Positions 44,832-53,770 of a DNA stretch of 64,000 bases are shown piece by piece. Within the stretch, counting starts at the first letter, position 1. Each line of letters begins with the position of its first letter. The notes beneath the pieces were generated by a model. The model did not search any database. It was not told the origin of the DNA and saw only the letters and a program-made list of their open reading frames with translations. The stretch is from positions 4,403,001 through 4,467,000 of the forward strand of contig NZ_AP028664.1 in assembly GCF_041154455.1 (NCBI RefSeq), written 5' to 3'. A program made the position numbers and the translations under genes. Origin of the DNA: Variovorax sp. V213. Lineage in GTDB: Bacteria > Pseudomonadota > Gammaproteobacteria > Burkholderiales > Burkholderiaceae_C.

Positions 44832-45380
44832 TTATTCAAACAGCTCCGCGTCACCAAGCTGAGCGCCGCGCGCATCCTTGTCTGAAACGAGGGGTGAGGC
44901 ATTATTGAGAGGCCAAGTAATACCGAGTTCGGAAGCATTCCAAACAATACTGCGCTCATGCGCAGGCGCGTAATAGTCGGTGGTCTTGTACAGGAACTCC
45001 GCCGTCTCGCTCAGAACGAGAAAACCGTGTGCAAAACCCGGGGGGACCCACAGCTGCCTGTGGTTGTCCTCGCTGAGCTCCACGCCCACCCATTTGCCAA
45101 AGGTCGGCGACGACTTGCGAATGTCCACAGCCACGTCGAACACCGCGCCTCGAACAACACGCACCAGCTTTCCCTGCGGCTGCTGGATCTGATAGTGCAA
45201 GCCGCGCAGCACACCCTTCGCCGAGCGCGAATGGTTGTCCTGCACGAACTCGACATGCCGCCCGACAGCCTCGTCGAACGCCTTGCCGTTGAAGCTCTCG
45301 TAGAAGAAGCCGCGCGCATCGCCGAAGACCTTCGGCTCGATGATCAGCACCTCGGGAATGGCGGTGGGCGTTGCCTTCAC
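44832..45380 (-). CDS. rfbC: dTDP-4-dehydrorhamnose 3,5-epimerase
   Basis: The third step of dTDP-L-rhamnose synthesis. A 182-residue cupin: [40 protein letters not shown] (catalytic His), [34 protein letters not shown] and [12 protein letters not shown]. The start is a GTG at 45380, overlapping the rfbA stop by 4 bases. Standard family length is 180-190 residues, which supports this start over the upstream open frame. The stop overlaps or abuts the methyltransferase start. Confidence 0.95.
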   Translation of the reverse strand: MKATPTAIPEVLIIEPKVFGDARGFFYESFNGKAFDEAVGRHVEFVQDNHSRSAKGVLRGLHYQIQQPQGKLVRVVRGAVFDVAVDIRKSSPTFGKWVGVELSEDNHRQLWVPPGFAHGFLVLSETAEFLYKTTDYYAPAHERSIVWNASELGITWPLNNASPLVSDKDARGAQLGDAELFE

Positions 45381-46279
45381 GAGCGCACCTCCTCGGCCAG
45401 CAGATGGTTCAGGTACTTGCCGTAGCCGTTCTTCTGCAGCGGCGCGGCGAGCCTTGCCAGCTGCTCGCGGTCGATGAAGCCATGGCGCCACGCGATTTCT
45501 TCCGGACAGGCGATCTTCAGGCCCTGCCGGTGCTCCAGCGTTGCGATGAACTGCCCCGCTTCCAGCAGGCTCTCATGCGTGCCGGTATCGAGCCACGCAT
45601 AGCCGCGTTGCATGATCTGCACGTTCAGCTGCTTGAGATCCAGATAAGCCTGGTTGACGGCCGTGATCTCGAGTTCGCCACGCGCGCTGGGCTTCACGGC
45701 CTTGGCAATGTCGACCACCTGGTTGTCGTAGAAGTAGAGGCCGGTCACCGCGTAGCTGCTCTTGGGCTGGGCCGGCTTCTCCTCGATGCTGCTGGCCTTG
45801 CCCTCGGCATCGAAGGCGACCACGCCGTAGCGCTCAGGGTCGTGCACGTGATAAGCGAACACGGTGGCGCCGGATTGCTTCGAATCGGCATCGGCGAGCA
45901 GATGCGCAAAGTCGTGGCCGTAGAAGATGTTGTCGCCCAGCACCAGCGCGCTCGGCGAATTTCCTACGAATTTGTCGCCGATGATGAAGGCCTGTGCCAG
46001 GCCATCGGGACTTGGTTGCACCGCGTACTGCAGGTTGATGCCCCACTGGCTGCCGTCGCCCAGCAGTTGCTGGAAGCGCGGCGTGTCCTGCGGCGTGCTG
46101 ATGATCAGGATGTCGCGCATGCCGCCGAGCATCAGCGTGCTGAGCGGGTAGTAGATCATTGGCTTGTCGTACACCGGCAGCAGCTGCTTGCTGAGCGCGA
46201 GCGTGGCCGGGTGGAGGCGCGTGCCCGAGCCGCCAGCGAGGATGATGCCTTTGCGTTTCGTCGTGATCTTGGTAGTCAT
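45377..46279 (-). CDS. rfbA: Glucose-1-phosphate thymidylyltransferase
   Basis: Makes dTDP-glucose from dTTP and glucose-1-phosphate, first step of the dTDP-L-rhamnose route. 300 residues with [20 protein letters not shown] (nucleotide-binding signature), [51 protein letters not shown] and [20 protein letters not shown] lies 12 bases upstream of ATG. There is a 48-base gap from rfbD. Confidence 0.97.
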   Translation of the reverse strand: MTTKITTKRKGIILAGGSGTRLHPATLALSKQLLPVYDKPMIYYPLSTLMLGGMRDILIISTPQDTPRFQQLLGDGSQWGINLQYAVQPSPDGLAQAFIIGDKFVGNSPSALVLGDNIFYGHDFAHLLADADSKQSGATVFAYHVHDPERYGVVAFDAEGKASSIEEKPAQPKSSYAVTGLYFYDNQVVDIAKAVKPSARGELEITAVNQAYLDLKQLNVQIMQRGYAWLDTGTHESLLEAGQFIATLEHRQGLKIACPEEIAWRHGFIDREQLARLAAPLQKNGYGKYLNHLLAEEVRS

Positions 46280-46327
46280 CGTTGTGCTTTTCTCCTTGCT
46301 TTCTTTGCTTTGCCGCGCTCGGCGTGC

Positions 46328-47218
46328 TTAAAGGGTTTCGCGCAGCATGCGGGCTACGCCCTGCTGCCAGTGCGGCAGCACCAGGTCGAAGGTGGACTGC
46401 AACTTGCGCGTGTCCAGGCGCGAGTTGGCGGGACGTGTCGCAGGAGTGGGGAAGGCGCTGGTGGGCACGGCATCGACCTCTGCAGGCCCGGCCTTGAGTT
46501 CGACGCCAGCCGCCTTCGCCTGCTCGAGCACAAAGCGCGCATAGCCGCACCAGGTGGTTTCACCGCCAGCCACTGCGTGATAGAGCCCGGCCTTGGCCGG
46601 ATCTTGCAGGGTGGCGCGAATGGCGTGTGCCGTGACATCGGCGAGCAGTTCGGCCCCGGTGGGCGCGCCGAACTGGTCGTCGATGACGGTCAGGCGATCC
46701 CGATCCTTGGCGATCCGCAGCATGGTCTTGGCAAAGTTGCCGCCGCGCGCGGCATAGACCCAGCTGGTGCGAAAGATCAGGTGCCTGGCGCAGTGCGCGG
46801 CCACGAGTTGTTCGCCTTCGAGCTTGGTGCGCCCGTACACGCTGAGGGGGCCGGTGGCGTCGTCTTCTTTCCAGGGCTTGCTGCCGCTGCCGTCGAACAC
46901 GTAGTCGGTGGAGTAGTGCACCATGAGCGCACCGATTTGCTGGGCGGCCTGGGCCACCACGCCGGGCGAGGTGGCGTTGAGCTTGCGCGCAAACTCGGGC
47001 TCGCTCTCGGCCTTGTCGACCGCGGTGTGGGCCGCGGCATTGACGATGACGTCGGGACGGACCTTGAGCACGGTCTCGGCCAGTTGCTCGGGGCGGCTGA
47101 AGTCGGCATTCAATTCGGTGCTGTCGAAATCGAGCGCCACCAGCTCGCCCAACGGTGCGAGGCTGCGCTGCAGTTCCCAGCCGACCTGTCCGCCCTTGCC
47201 CAGCAGCAGCAACTTCAT
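46328..47218 (-). CDS. rfbD: dTDP-4-dehydrorhamnose reductase
   Basis: Last step of dTDP-L-rhamnose synthesis, reducing the 4-keto group. 296 residues: [20 protein letters not shown] (NAD(P) loop), [36 protein letters not shown] and [14 protein letters not shown] with the catalytic Tyr-Lys, then [20 protein letters not shown]. The ATG overlaps the rfbB stop by 4 bases (ATGA), showing translational coupling. Standard length. Confidence 0.96.
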   Translation of the reverse strand: MKLLLLGKGGQVGWELQRSLAPLGELVALDFDSTELNADFSRPEQLAETVLKVRPDVIVNAAAHTAVDKAESEPEFARKLNATSPGVVAQAAQQIGALMVHYSTDYVFDGSGSKPWKEDDATGPLSVYGRTKLEGEQLVAAHCARHLIFRTSWVYAARGGNFAKTMLRIAKDRDRLTVIDDQFGAPTGAELLADVTAHAIRATLQDPAKAGLYHAVAGGETTWCGYARFVLEQAKAAGVELKAGPAEVDAVPTSAFPTPATRPANSRLDTRKLQSTFDLVLPHWQQGVARMLRETL

Positions 47219-48297
47219 GCCGCGGCCTTGGCCGCGGGCGCGGCGTCGTATTGCTTCTCGACCCATTCGCGGTAGGCACCGCTTTGCACGTTGCGCACCC
47301 ACTCGGCGTTGGCTAGGTACCACTCGACGGTCTTGCGAATGCCGCTGTCGAAGGTCTCGGCGGGCTTCCATCCGAGTTCGCGTTCGAGCTTGCGCGCGTC
47401 GATGGCGTAGCGGCGGTCATGGCCCGGGCGATCGGTGACGTAGCTGATCTGCTCCTTGTAGGGCTTGCCGTCGGCCTTGGGGCGCAGTTCGTCGAGCAAC
47501 GCGCACACGGTGTTGACGATTTCGATGTTGGGCTTCTCGTTCCAGCCGCCGACGTTGTAGGTCTCGCCGAGCTTGCCGGCCTCGAGCACGCGGCGGATGG
47601 CGCTGCAGTGGTCCTTCACGTAGAGCCAGTCGCGCACCTGCATGCCGTCGCCGTACACGGGCAGCGGTTTGCCGGCCAGTGCGTTGACGATCATCAGCGG
47701 GATGAGCTTCTCGGGGAAGTGGAAGGGCCCGTAGTTGTTGGAGCAGTTGGTGGTGAGCACCGGCACGCCATAGGTGTGGTGCCAGGCGCGCACGAGGTGG
47801 TCGCTGGCGGCCTTGCTGGCCGAGTAGGGGCTGTTGGGCTCGTACTTGTTCTCTTCGGTGAAGGCGGGGTCGGTCTTGGAAAGCGAGCCGTAGACCTCGT
47901 CGGTCGACACATGCAGGAAGCGGAACGCGGCCTTCTGGTCGGCCGGCAACGCGCTCCAGTAGCCACGCACGGACTCGAGCAAACGGAAGGTGCCGAGCAC
48001 GTTGGTCTGCACGAAATCTTCGGGGCCGTGGATGGAACGATCGACATGCGATTCCGCGGCAAAGTTCACGATCGCGCGCGGTTTGTGCTCAGCCAGCAGG
48101 CGGTCGACCAGGGCGCTGTCGCCGATGTCGCCCTGCACGAAGATGTGCCGTGGATCGCTTTTGAGCGACGCGAGCGTCTCGAGGTTGCCGGCGTAGGTGA
48201 GTTTGTCGAGATTCACGACCGGCTCGTCGCTCTGCGAGATCCAGTCGAGTACGAAATTGGCGCCAATAAAGCCGGCGCCGCCGGTTACCAGAATCAT
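47215..48297 (-). CDS. rfbB: dTDP-glucose 4,6-dehydratase
   Basis: Second step of the dTDP-L-rhamnose route and first gene of the leftward operon. 360 residues: [71 protein letters not shown] and [20 protein letters not shown] (catalytic Asp-Glu and Tyr-Lys), [20 protein letters not shown]. The ATG at 48297 has GGGGG upstream. A candidate extended -10 promoter lies 51 bases before it. Confidence 0.97.
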   Translation of the reverse strand: MILVTGGAGFIGANFVLDWISQSDEPVVNLDKLTYAGNLETLASLKSDPRHIFVQGDIGDSALVDRLLAEHKPRAIVNFAAESHVDRSIHGPEDFVQTNVLGTFRLLESVRGYWSALPADQKAAFRFLHVSTDEVYGSLSKTDPAFTEENKYEPNSPYSASKAASDHLVRAWHHTYGVPVLTTNCSNNYGPFHFPEKLIPLMIVNALAGKPLPVYGDGMQVRDWLYVKDHCSAIRRVLEAGKLGETYNVGGWNEKPNIEIVNTVCALLDELRPKADGKPYKEQISYVTDRPGHDRRYAIDARKLERELGWKPAETFDSGIRKTVEWYLANAEWVRNVQSGAYREWVEKQYDAAPAAKAAA

Positions 48298-48347
48298 GAG
48301 TCCCCCGAAGTTGTCGAACAATCGCCCTCAGGCGAATCTGTCCCGTG

Positions 48348-48356
48348 ATTATCCCA
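48348..48356 (-). promoter_or_regulatory. Candidate extended -10 promoter of the rfb operon
   Basis: Read leftward, TGG precedes GATAAT (48353-48348), giving an extended -10 (TGn-GATAAT). No good -35 is seen at the usual distance, as is common with extended -10 promoters. It is the only promoter-like signal upstream of rfbB in the 452-base gap shared with the glycine riboswitch. Confidence 0.45.
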
Positions 48357-48405
48357 TTGGACCGAATTGCCAAAATCGAGGGGTGGGCAGCTCGGCGCGT
48401 GCGCC

Positions 48406-48411
48406 TACAAT
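48406..48411 (+). promoter_or_regulatory. Candidate -10 box for the riboswitch transcript
   Basis: TACAAT, about 12-18 bases before the first glycine aptamer, at the position expected for transcription to begin just before the aptamer. A matching -35 is not obvious, so confidence is limited. Confidence 0.35.
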
Positions 48412-48419
48412 AGCCCCTA

Positions 48420-48656
48420 CTGCAGGAGAGCAGGTAGCGCTTTTTGCTACCTCACCGAAGGCGCAAACTCCCATAAACGCTCAGGTCGGCCCTCCGAATT
48501 CTTGAAGTTCTTCTTTCAAAGAGTTTCGAGAAGGGCCTGTACTGCACCAACTGATACGCCGTCTGGAGAGCCGTCACCTTTGCGTGATGCACCGAAGGAG
48601 CAAACCCGCTGCGGGCGCAGCGGGTGAATCTCTCAGGTACCAAGGACAGGGGGAGC
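48420..48656 (+). promoter_or_regulatory. Tandem glycine riboswitch
   Basis: Two successive glycine aptamers. Aptamer 1 has GGAGAG (48425-48430), a variable hairpin (GGTAGC/GCTACC), the core ACCGAAGGCGCAAACTCCC and the closing CGCTCAGG near 48479-48485. Aptamer 2 has GGAGAG (48565-48570), a hairpin (CGTCAC/GTGATG region), CACCGAAGGAGCAAACCC, a GC-rich hairpin (GCTGC/GCAGC) and CTCTCAGG, then the AAGGACAGGGGGAG tail. These are the highly conserved residues of the glycine class. It precedes the DadA-like oxidoreductase gene by about 94 bases in the same direction and most likely turns it on when glycine is plentiful, as other glycine riboswitches do for catabolic genes. Confidence 0.93.
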
Positions 48657-48661
48657 GGCAA

Positions 48662-48725
48662 CTTGGACGGCGGTCGTCCGGTTGCTTGCTATTGAATCAG
48701 TAGCAAACCAAGCCCGCCGTTCAAG
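48662..48725 (+). promoter_or_regulatory. Candidate riboswitch expression-platform hairpin
   Basis: CTTGGACGGCGG (48662-48673) pairs with CCGCCGTTCAAG (48714-48725) over 12 positions with a single G-U wobble. An inner arm, GGTTGCT with AGCAAACC, extends the structure. It starts 6 bases after the second aptamer and ends 25 bases before the start codon. There is no U-run, so it is not a standard intrinsic terminator and may act on ribosome access or Rho. Confidence 0.6.
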
Positions 48726-48749
48726 CGCCAACCTCAAAAGGTACTTGAA

Positions 48750-50051
48750 ATGCGCGTGATCGTTCTTGGCGCCGGCCTGCTCGGCGTGACTTCGGCTTAC
48801 TACCTCCAGCAACTCGGCCACGAAGTGACCGTCATCGACCGGCAGGCCACGCCTGCGGCCGAAACCAGCTTTGCCAACGGCGGGCAGATTTCGGTCAGCC
48901 ATGCCGAACCCTGGGCCAACCCCAGCGCGCCGCTCAAGGTGCTGCAATGGCTGGGCAGGGAAGACGCCCCGCTGCTCTTTCGCATTCGCGCCGACATGCG
49001 CCAATGGCTCTGGGGCCTGCAGTTCCTGCGCGAATGCACCCCGGCACGCACGCGGCACAACATCGAGCAGATCGTGCGCCTGGGCACCTACAGCCGCGAC
49101 ACGCTGCAGCAGCTGCGCGCCGACACCGGCCTCCAATACGACCAGCGCACGCAGGGCATCCTGCACTTCTATACGACGCAGAAGGAGTTCGACGGGGCGC
49201 TGAAGCCGGCCGAACAGATGCGCGCCCTCGGCTGCGAGCGGCTGGTGATCTCGGCCGACGAGGCCGTGAAGATCGAGCCTGCCCTCGCCCACATCCGTCC
49301 TCAGCTGGCCGGCGCCACCTACACGGCCGAGGACGAATCCGGCGACGCCAACCGCTTCGCGCGCGAACTGGTCGGCCTGGCCGCCGCGGCCGGCGTGAAG
49401 TTCCTCATGAGCCACACGGTGACGGCTTTGCGCGAAGCCGGCGGCAGCATCGACCACATCGAAGCCACCGACAGCGAAGGCCGCTTCCAGCGCATCCGGG
49501 GCGATGCCTTCGTGCTCGCGATGGGCTCGTTGAGCCCGCTCTATGCGGCACCGCTGGGCATTCGCCTGCCGATCTACCCGGCCAAGGGCTATTCAGTGAC
49601 ATTGCCCGTGAAGGACGCCTCCAAGGCCCACCAGGTTTCGCTCACCGACGACGAGTACAAGCTCGTGTTCTCGCGCTACACCTCGGCCAGCGGCGACCGC
49701 CTGCGCATTGCCGGCACGGCTGAGCTCAACGGCTACGACCGCGACCTGAACCGCGTGCGCTGCGAGGCGATCGTGCGGCGCGTCGAAGAACTGTTTCCGG
49801 GTGCCGGCGACACCACGCAGGCCCAGTTCTGGACCGGCCTGCGTCCCGCAACGCCAAGCAACGTGCCGCTGATCGGCAAGACGAAGCTGCCGAACCTGTT
49901 CCTCAACACCGGCCACGGCACGCTCGGCTGGACGCATGCCTGCGGCTCGGGCAAGTCGATTGCGCGCATCGTGAGCGGGCTCGTGCCCGAGGTCGACTTT
50001 GCGTTCACCGGCATGCCTGCGCCGGCCGCGCGCGCGCTGCAGCCGGCCTGA
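48750..50051 (+). CDS. dadA: DadA-like D-amino acid dehydrogenase (FAD), glycine-riboswitch controlled
   Basis: A 433-residue FAD oxidoreductase of the DadA/glycine oxidase (DAO) superfamily. MRVIVLGAGLLGVTSAYYLQ is the dinucleotide loop, followed by TSFANGGQISVSHAEPWANP, typical of DadA, and the C-terminal GLRPATPSNVPLIG and GHGTLGWTHACGSG that close the FAD site. It deaminates small D-amino acids to keto acids and feeds electrons to the respiratory chain at the inner membrane. Control by a glycine riboswitch suggests that glycine, or a D-amino acid such as D-alanine, is the physiological substrate. AAGG lies 8 bases before ATG. Confidence 0.92.
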   Translation: MRVIVLGAGLLGVTSAYYLQQLGHEVTVIDRQATPAAETSFANGGQISVSHAEPWANPSAPLKVLQWLGREDAPLLFRIRADMRQWLWGLQFLRECTPARTRHNIEQIVRLGTYSRDTLQQLRADTGLQYDQRTQGILHFYTTQKEFDGALKPAEQMRALGCERLVISADEAVKIEPALAHIRPQLAGATYTAEDESGDANRFARELVGLAAAAGVKFLMSHTVTALREAGGSIDHIEATDSEGRFQRIRGDAFVLAMGSLSPLYAAPLGIRLPIYPAKGYSVTLPVKDASKAHQVSLTDDEYKLVFSRYTSASGDRLRIAGTAELNGYDRDLNRVRCEAIVRRVEELFPGAGDTTQAQFWTGLRPATPSNVPLIGKTKLPNLFLNTGHGTLGWTHACGSGKSIARIVSGLVPEVDFAFTGMPAPAARALQPA

Positions 50052-50068
50052 ACGCCGGCAGCGGCGGC

Positions 50069-51349
50069 TCAGTCCTTGCTGGTAAACACCGTCAGCACCC
50101 CCGTATAGCCATACAGGTGGTGCCGGGCGATCTCGCCCGCCGCAAAGAAACCGACCAGCGGCACGTCGCCCAGTGCGTGCCGCACGATCTGCAGTTCGGC
50201 GCCCGGGGCGCCGAAGTGCGGCCCGCCGCGTCCCGAGCAGCTCACGTACACGGCCCCTGCAATGCGGCGCGCCGGATGCGGCGCTGCCTCGGCCTCGCCG
50301 GCTGCCACGGCGCGCGCAGTGGCCAGCGTCTGCTCCTCGGGCTCCAGCTCTTCGCGGATTTCCGCGCAGATGCGCATCAGGTCGGCGCGCGCGGCCTGCG
50401 CATTGCGGCGGCAGAAGGTCAGGCGCATGCCGGCTTCGGCCACGTCGGCGATGGCGATGCCGCGGCGCGTGGGGTCCAGGCCGATGATGTGGCGCACCAG
50501 CACGTCGGCGCCCAGGTCGCCGGTGCGGCGGATGCCGTCGCTGCCCGCATCGGCAAGGCCTACCAGGGTGGCGCGCACGGCGTCGATGGCTTCCTGCGGC
50601 CGCTCGAGCGACACCTGCAGGTCGGCCAGCAGCACATCGAGCGCAGGTTCGCCGTCGAGCTTGAGCAGCAGGTTGCCGTCCGCCTCGGTGATCTCGCGCT
50701 CGCGCCCCGCGCCCGAGCGCAGTGGCTGGCAGCCTTGCGTGACGCGCGACACCAGCCGCACGCCTTCACCGAACACCACGCCCGACAAGCCACCCGAAAA
50801 CACGCCCCCCGCCGCGCCATGCCCGCGGATGTTGCCGTTGCCGCCCACCGCGAACTGCAGCGCGCCCGCGCGGCCCGACGACAGCCCGCCGAACAGATAG
50901 CCGGTGTCGGTGCGGCCCGCCATTTCGCCAATGAGTTCCGTCAGGTCGGGTGTCGCGGGGTCCGCATGCACCAGAGCCGTGTGCGCCTCGAAACCGCTCA
51001 TCTCCGAATTGCCGAGCGGCGCCACACCGGAGAACACGCGGTACTGGTCGCTCGGCAGCGCGCAGAGCATCAGGCAGAGGCCGGGCTCGTCGAAATACTC
51101 GGCATTGTTGGCCGACACGCCGATGCCGACCGTGCCCGACCAATCGGTGACCTCGGGAAGCTCGGCGCTCAGGTGATCGAGGATGTCTTGCGCGTCCGAC
51201 GCGTAGTGGTCGGTGATGTAGAGCAGCCCGAGCGTCGGCGACGAGGCGTAGTCGGGCAGCGCCATCTGCGCCCGCAACTGGGCCAGCACGAGGCCGGCCG
51301 CCATGCGCCATTGCGGATGGGTGGCATGGCCGGAAGGAAACAGCTTCAT
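50069..51349 (-). CDS. FIST domain sensory/ligand-binding protein
   Basis: A 426-residue cytoplasmic protein with FIST_N (about residues 40-240: GLLYITDHYASDAQDILDHL, GTVGIGVSANNAEYFDEPGL, GYLFGGLSSGRAGALQFAVG) and FIST_C (about 250-410: VYVSCSGRGGPHFGAPGAEL, VPLVGFFAAGEIARHHLYGY). FIST modules are thought to bind small ligands such as amino acids in signalling. No output domain is attached here. Start MKLFPSGHATHPQWRMAAGL at 51349. It lies 44 bases downstream of phaM on the same strand, so the two may be co-transcribed. Molecular role not known. Confidence 0.88.
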   Translation of the reverse strand: MKLFPSGHATHPQWRMAAGLVLAQLRAQMALPDYASSPTLGLLYITDHYASDAQDILDHLSAELPEVTDWSGTVGIGVSANNAEYFDEPGLCLMLCALPSDQYRVFSGVAPLGNSEMSGFEAHTALVHADPATPDLTELIGEMAGRTDTGYLFGGLSSGRAGALQFAVGGNGNIRGHGAAGGVFSGGLSGVVFGEGVRLVSRVTQGCQPLRSGAGREREITEADGNLLLKLDGEPALDVLLADLQVSLERPQEAIDAVRATLVGLADAGSDGIRRTGDLGADVLVRHIIGLDPTRRGIAIADVAEAGMRLTFCRRNAQAARADLMRICAEIREELEPEEQTLATARAVAAGEAEAAPHPARRIAGAVYVSCSGRGGPHFGAPGAELQIVRHALGDVPLVGFFAAGEIARHHLYGYTGVLTVFTSKD

Positions 51350-51393
51350 GATGCGTGCCAACCCGTTCTCTTCAAAATGTTTCGTGTATGACG

Positions 51394-52152
51394 TCAGCGC
51401 CGGCCGGTCGTTCGCTTGCGCGCGGCGGCCGGTGCCTTTTTCTTTGCGGCGGGCGCCGCTGCCGCCTTCCTGGCCGCGGACTTGGCAGCTGCGGGAGCCG
51501 CCGGCTTGCCCATGGCCTTGTCTACGGCATCGGCCAGGGGCTGGGCCATGGCCGGCACCTTGAGCTGGGCTGCATCCTGCAGCGCCGAGCTGGCAATCTG
51601 CTGAAACTGCTCGGTCAACGAGCCCCACCATTGCATCGGATCCACCACCCCGCCGTTGCCGCCCGAAGCGGCCGCGGACGAAGCCGGCTTGCTGCGCGCC
51701 TTCCTGGCGGACGCTGGTGCCTCCTCCGGTTCGGCTTCGGCCTCGGCCTCGGTTGGCGCAGCAGCAGCCGGTGCCGACACAGGCGCGGAAGCAGCAGCAG
51801 GCGCCACGGCGGCCGCCTGCTTGGTGAACGCATTGGCAATATCTTCCATCCGCACGTTCATGCCGCGCAAGGTCGAAAGTGTCATCTTTTGCACTTCGAG
51901 GGCCTGGATGGTGGCCTTGAGCGCATGGCCGTTCTGTTCGAGCCAGTACTGCACCGTCTTGAGCTCCTGGATGCGCTTGTCGACCTCTTCGACGCTCAGC
52001 GTGGGCGCCACCCAGCTCGCAAGGCTCGGCAAACCAGGTACCGCGGTCGCGCCGGCGCCCGAACCAGCGGCGGCACCGCCGGCAAGGTTCTTCAGGAAAT
52101 CGAATCCAGGGACAAATTGGCTGAAGTCGAAGGGTTGGCTGGCGTTGCTCAT
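51394..52152 (-). CDS. phaM: PhaM family polyhydroxyalkanoate granule regulatory protein
   Basis: A 252-residue protein that links PHB granules to the nucleoid and activates PhaC1 in Ralstonia. The N-terminal part (FDFSQFVPGFDFLKNLAGG, then LSVEEVDKRIQELKTVQYWL, EQNGHALKATIQALEVQKMT) is a conserved amphipathic segment. The middle (VAPAAASAPVSAPAAA, then EAEAEAEPEE) is low complexity. The C-terminus, AAKSAARKAAAAPAAKKKAP and AARKRTTGRR, is a histone-H1-like DNA-binding tail. The design matches PhaM well and indicates that the organism stores polyhydroxybutyrate. Confidence 0.9.
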   Translation of the reverse strand: MSNASQPFDFSQFVPGFDFLKNLAGGAAAGSGAGATAVPGLPSLASWVAPTLSVEEVDKRIQELKTVQYWLEQNGHALKATIQALEVQKMTLSTLRGMNVRMEDIANAFTKQAAAVAPAAASAPVSAPAAAAPTEAEAEAEPEEAPASARKARSKPASSAAASGGNGGVVDPMQWWGSLTEQFQQIASSALQDAAQLKVPAMAQPLADAVDKAMGKPAAPAAAKSAARKAAAAPAAKKKAPAAARKRTTGRR

Positions 52153-52252
52153 GCGGCGGTCTCCAGGGTTGGGTTTTCTTGTGATGCCAGCTTACTCCAA
52201 GGCACCCCTCTTTTGGCCCCGCGAATGCTCACGTCGTGGGAGGCAAAACCCG

Positions 52253-53668
52253 TCAAAGCTCGGCGCGGACCTTGCTGAAAACTTTCCAGAATGCCGCGTC
52301 CTGCGAGGTCGCGAAATTGATCCGCATCATCGTGCTCGGCGGCCGCCGCGCATGGAACAGCGAGCCCGGCGCCAGCAGGTAGCCCTGGTCGAGCATGCGC
52401 TGCGTGAGCGCATCCGTGTCCACGCCGGTATCGACCCAGCCGAAGAGGCCCGCCGGTTCCGACGCGAAGCTGCAGCCGTGCGACATGGCTAGCTTTACCG
52501 CGCGGCCCCGCGCGCCGTCGAGCCGGATGCGTATGCGCTCGGCATGGCGCCGCAATTGCCCCTGGTCGATGCACCATGACAGCGCCCGTTCGAACAGCGT
52601 GGGCGTGGTGAGCGTGGCCAGCAGCTTGGTTTCGAGCAGCCGCTCCTTCAGATCCGGCGATGCGGCCAGGAAACCGATGCGCCAGTTGGGCGCCAGGATC
52701 TTTGCAAAACCGCTGACGTAGATGGTGCGCTGCAGCCCGTCGAGCGCGCTGAGCCGCGTGGCGTGCTCGGGCGCCAGGTGGCTGTAGGTGTCGTCCTCGA
52801 CGATGTGAAAGTCATGCTCGTTGGCCAGCTTGAGCACGCGATGCGCACTGCCCGGCGTGAGGCTGTAGCCGGTCGGGTTGTGCAGCACGCTCACGCTCAC
52901 GAACAGCTTGGGGCTGTGCAGCGCGCAGTACTGCGCCATCACCTCCAGGTCGGGCCCGTCGGCCCGGCGCGGCACCGGCAGGATGCGCATGCCCAGCGCC
53001 TCGAGCCGCGCGAACTCCAGCGCCCAGCCGGGCTCCTCGACCATCACCGGATCGCCCGCGCGCAGCAGCGTGCGGCTCACGATGTCCAGCGCATGCGTGG
53101 CGCCCACGGTCGTCACGATCTGGTCGGGCGCGGCGGGCACGTTGATGCCCATGAGCTTGTTCGACAGGCTGCGGCGCAGCGCGGCGTCGCCGGAGGGCTC
53201 CCCGTACTGGAGCGACAGCTCCTGCAGCACGGCTGTACTGGTCATGCGGCGCACGGCAGTCGGCATGAAGGTCGACGACATCCAGTCCGGCGGAAACACG
53301 CCCATGCCCGGCTGCGGCTTGTCGCTCGGCCGGTGAAACATGCTGCGGATGAGCGAACTCGCATCGGCCGGCACACGCGAGGCCATCATCTGCGCGACCA
53401 TGGGGGCCGCGTTGGGCGGGCGCCCCTCCTGCGCGGGCGCCGAATCGCGCACGTAGAACCCGCGCTGCCGGCGCGCTTCGACCAGGCCCTGGGCCAGCAA
53501 CTGGTCGTAGGCCGCCACCACCGTGTAGGGGCTCACGCCTTGCTGGCGCGCGCATTCGCGCACCGAGGGCAGGCGCGCGCCAGGCGGCAGCAGCCGGGTG
53601 CGGATGCGCTCGGCCAGCCGGTCGGCCAATTGCCCGGTGAGCGACTGGGTGGAGGTTCGTGTCAGCAT
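52253..53668 (-). CDS. MocR-type GntR regulator with aminotransferase domain
   Basis: A 471-residue PLP-dependent regulator. Residues about 1-75 are a winged HTH (GQLADRLAERIRTRLLPPGA, RLPSVRECARQQGVSPYTVV). Residues about 100-470 are a fold-type I aminotransferase domain in which the PLP Lys lies in SGFAKILAPNWRIGFLAASP. Related proteins (PdxR, GabR, EhuR) control vitamin B6, GABA or amino-acid genes. It is divergent from a LysE-family gene, with three copies of an operator-like repeat between them, so it probably controls the rightward amino-acid run and itself. Confidence 0.92.
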   Translation of the reverse strand: MLTRTSTQSLTGQLADRLAERIRTRLLPPGARLPSVRECARQQGVSPYTVVAAYDQLLAQGLVEARRQRGFYVRDSAPAQEGRPPNAAPMVAQMMASRVPADASSLIRSMFHRPSDKPQPGMGVFPPDWMSSTFMPTAVRRMTSTAVLQELSLQYGEPSGDAALRRSLSNKLMGINVPAAPDQIVTTVGATHALDIVSRTLLRAGDPVMVEEPGWALEFARLEALGMRILPVPRRADGPDLEVMAQYCALHSPKLFVSVSVLHNPTGYSLTPGSAHRVLKLANEHDFHIVEDDTYSHLAPEHATRLSALDGLQRTIYVSGFAKILAPNWRIGFLAASPDLKERLLETKLLATLTTPTLFERALSWCIDQGQLRRHAERIRIRLDGARGRAVKLAMSHGCSFASEPAGLFGWVDTGVDTDALTQRMLDQGYLLAPGSLFHARRPPSTMMRINFATSQDAAFWKVFSKVRAEL

Positions 53669-53697
53669 CGGCTTGGGCTTCTGTGTCGAAAGGCACG

Positions 53698-53747
53698 CCA
53701 ATACAGCTTTGGAATATGTTCGATCAACTGTATTGGAACTGTAATGG
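53698..53747. promoter_or_regulatory. Three-copy MocR operator candidate
   Basis: AACTGTATTGG (53726-53736) and AACTGTAATGG (53737-53747) are head-to-tail copies with one mismatch. CCAATACAG (53698-53706) is the inverted form of CTGTATTGG. Direct repeats plus an inverted copy are typical of MocR-family binding sites. The site is centred between the MocR start (53668) and the LysE start (53771). Confidence 0.72.
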
Positions 53748-53770
53748 TCGCAAAGTTTAGAGTGTATGCA

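Noticed and set aside
45371..47275. 634-codon rightward open frame opposite rfbA/rfbD
   Set aside because: Shadow of the rml genes, with no family features.
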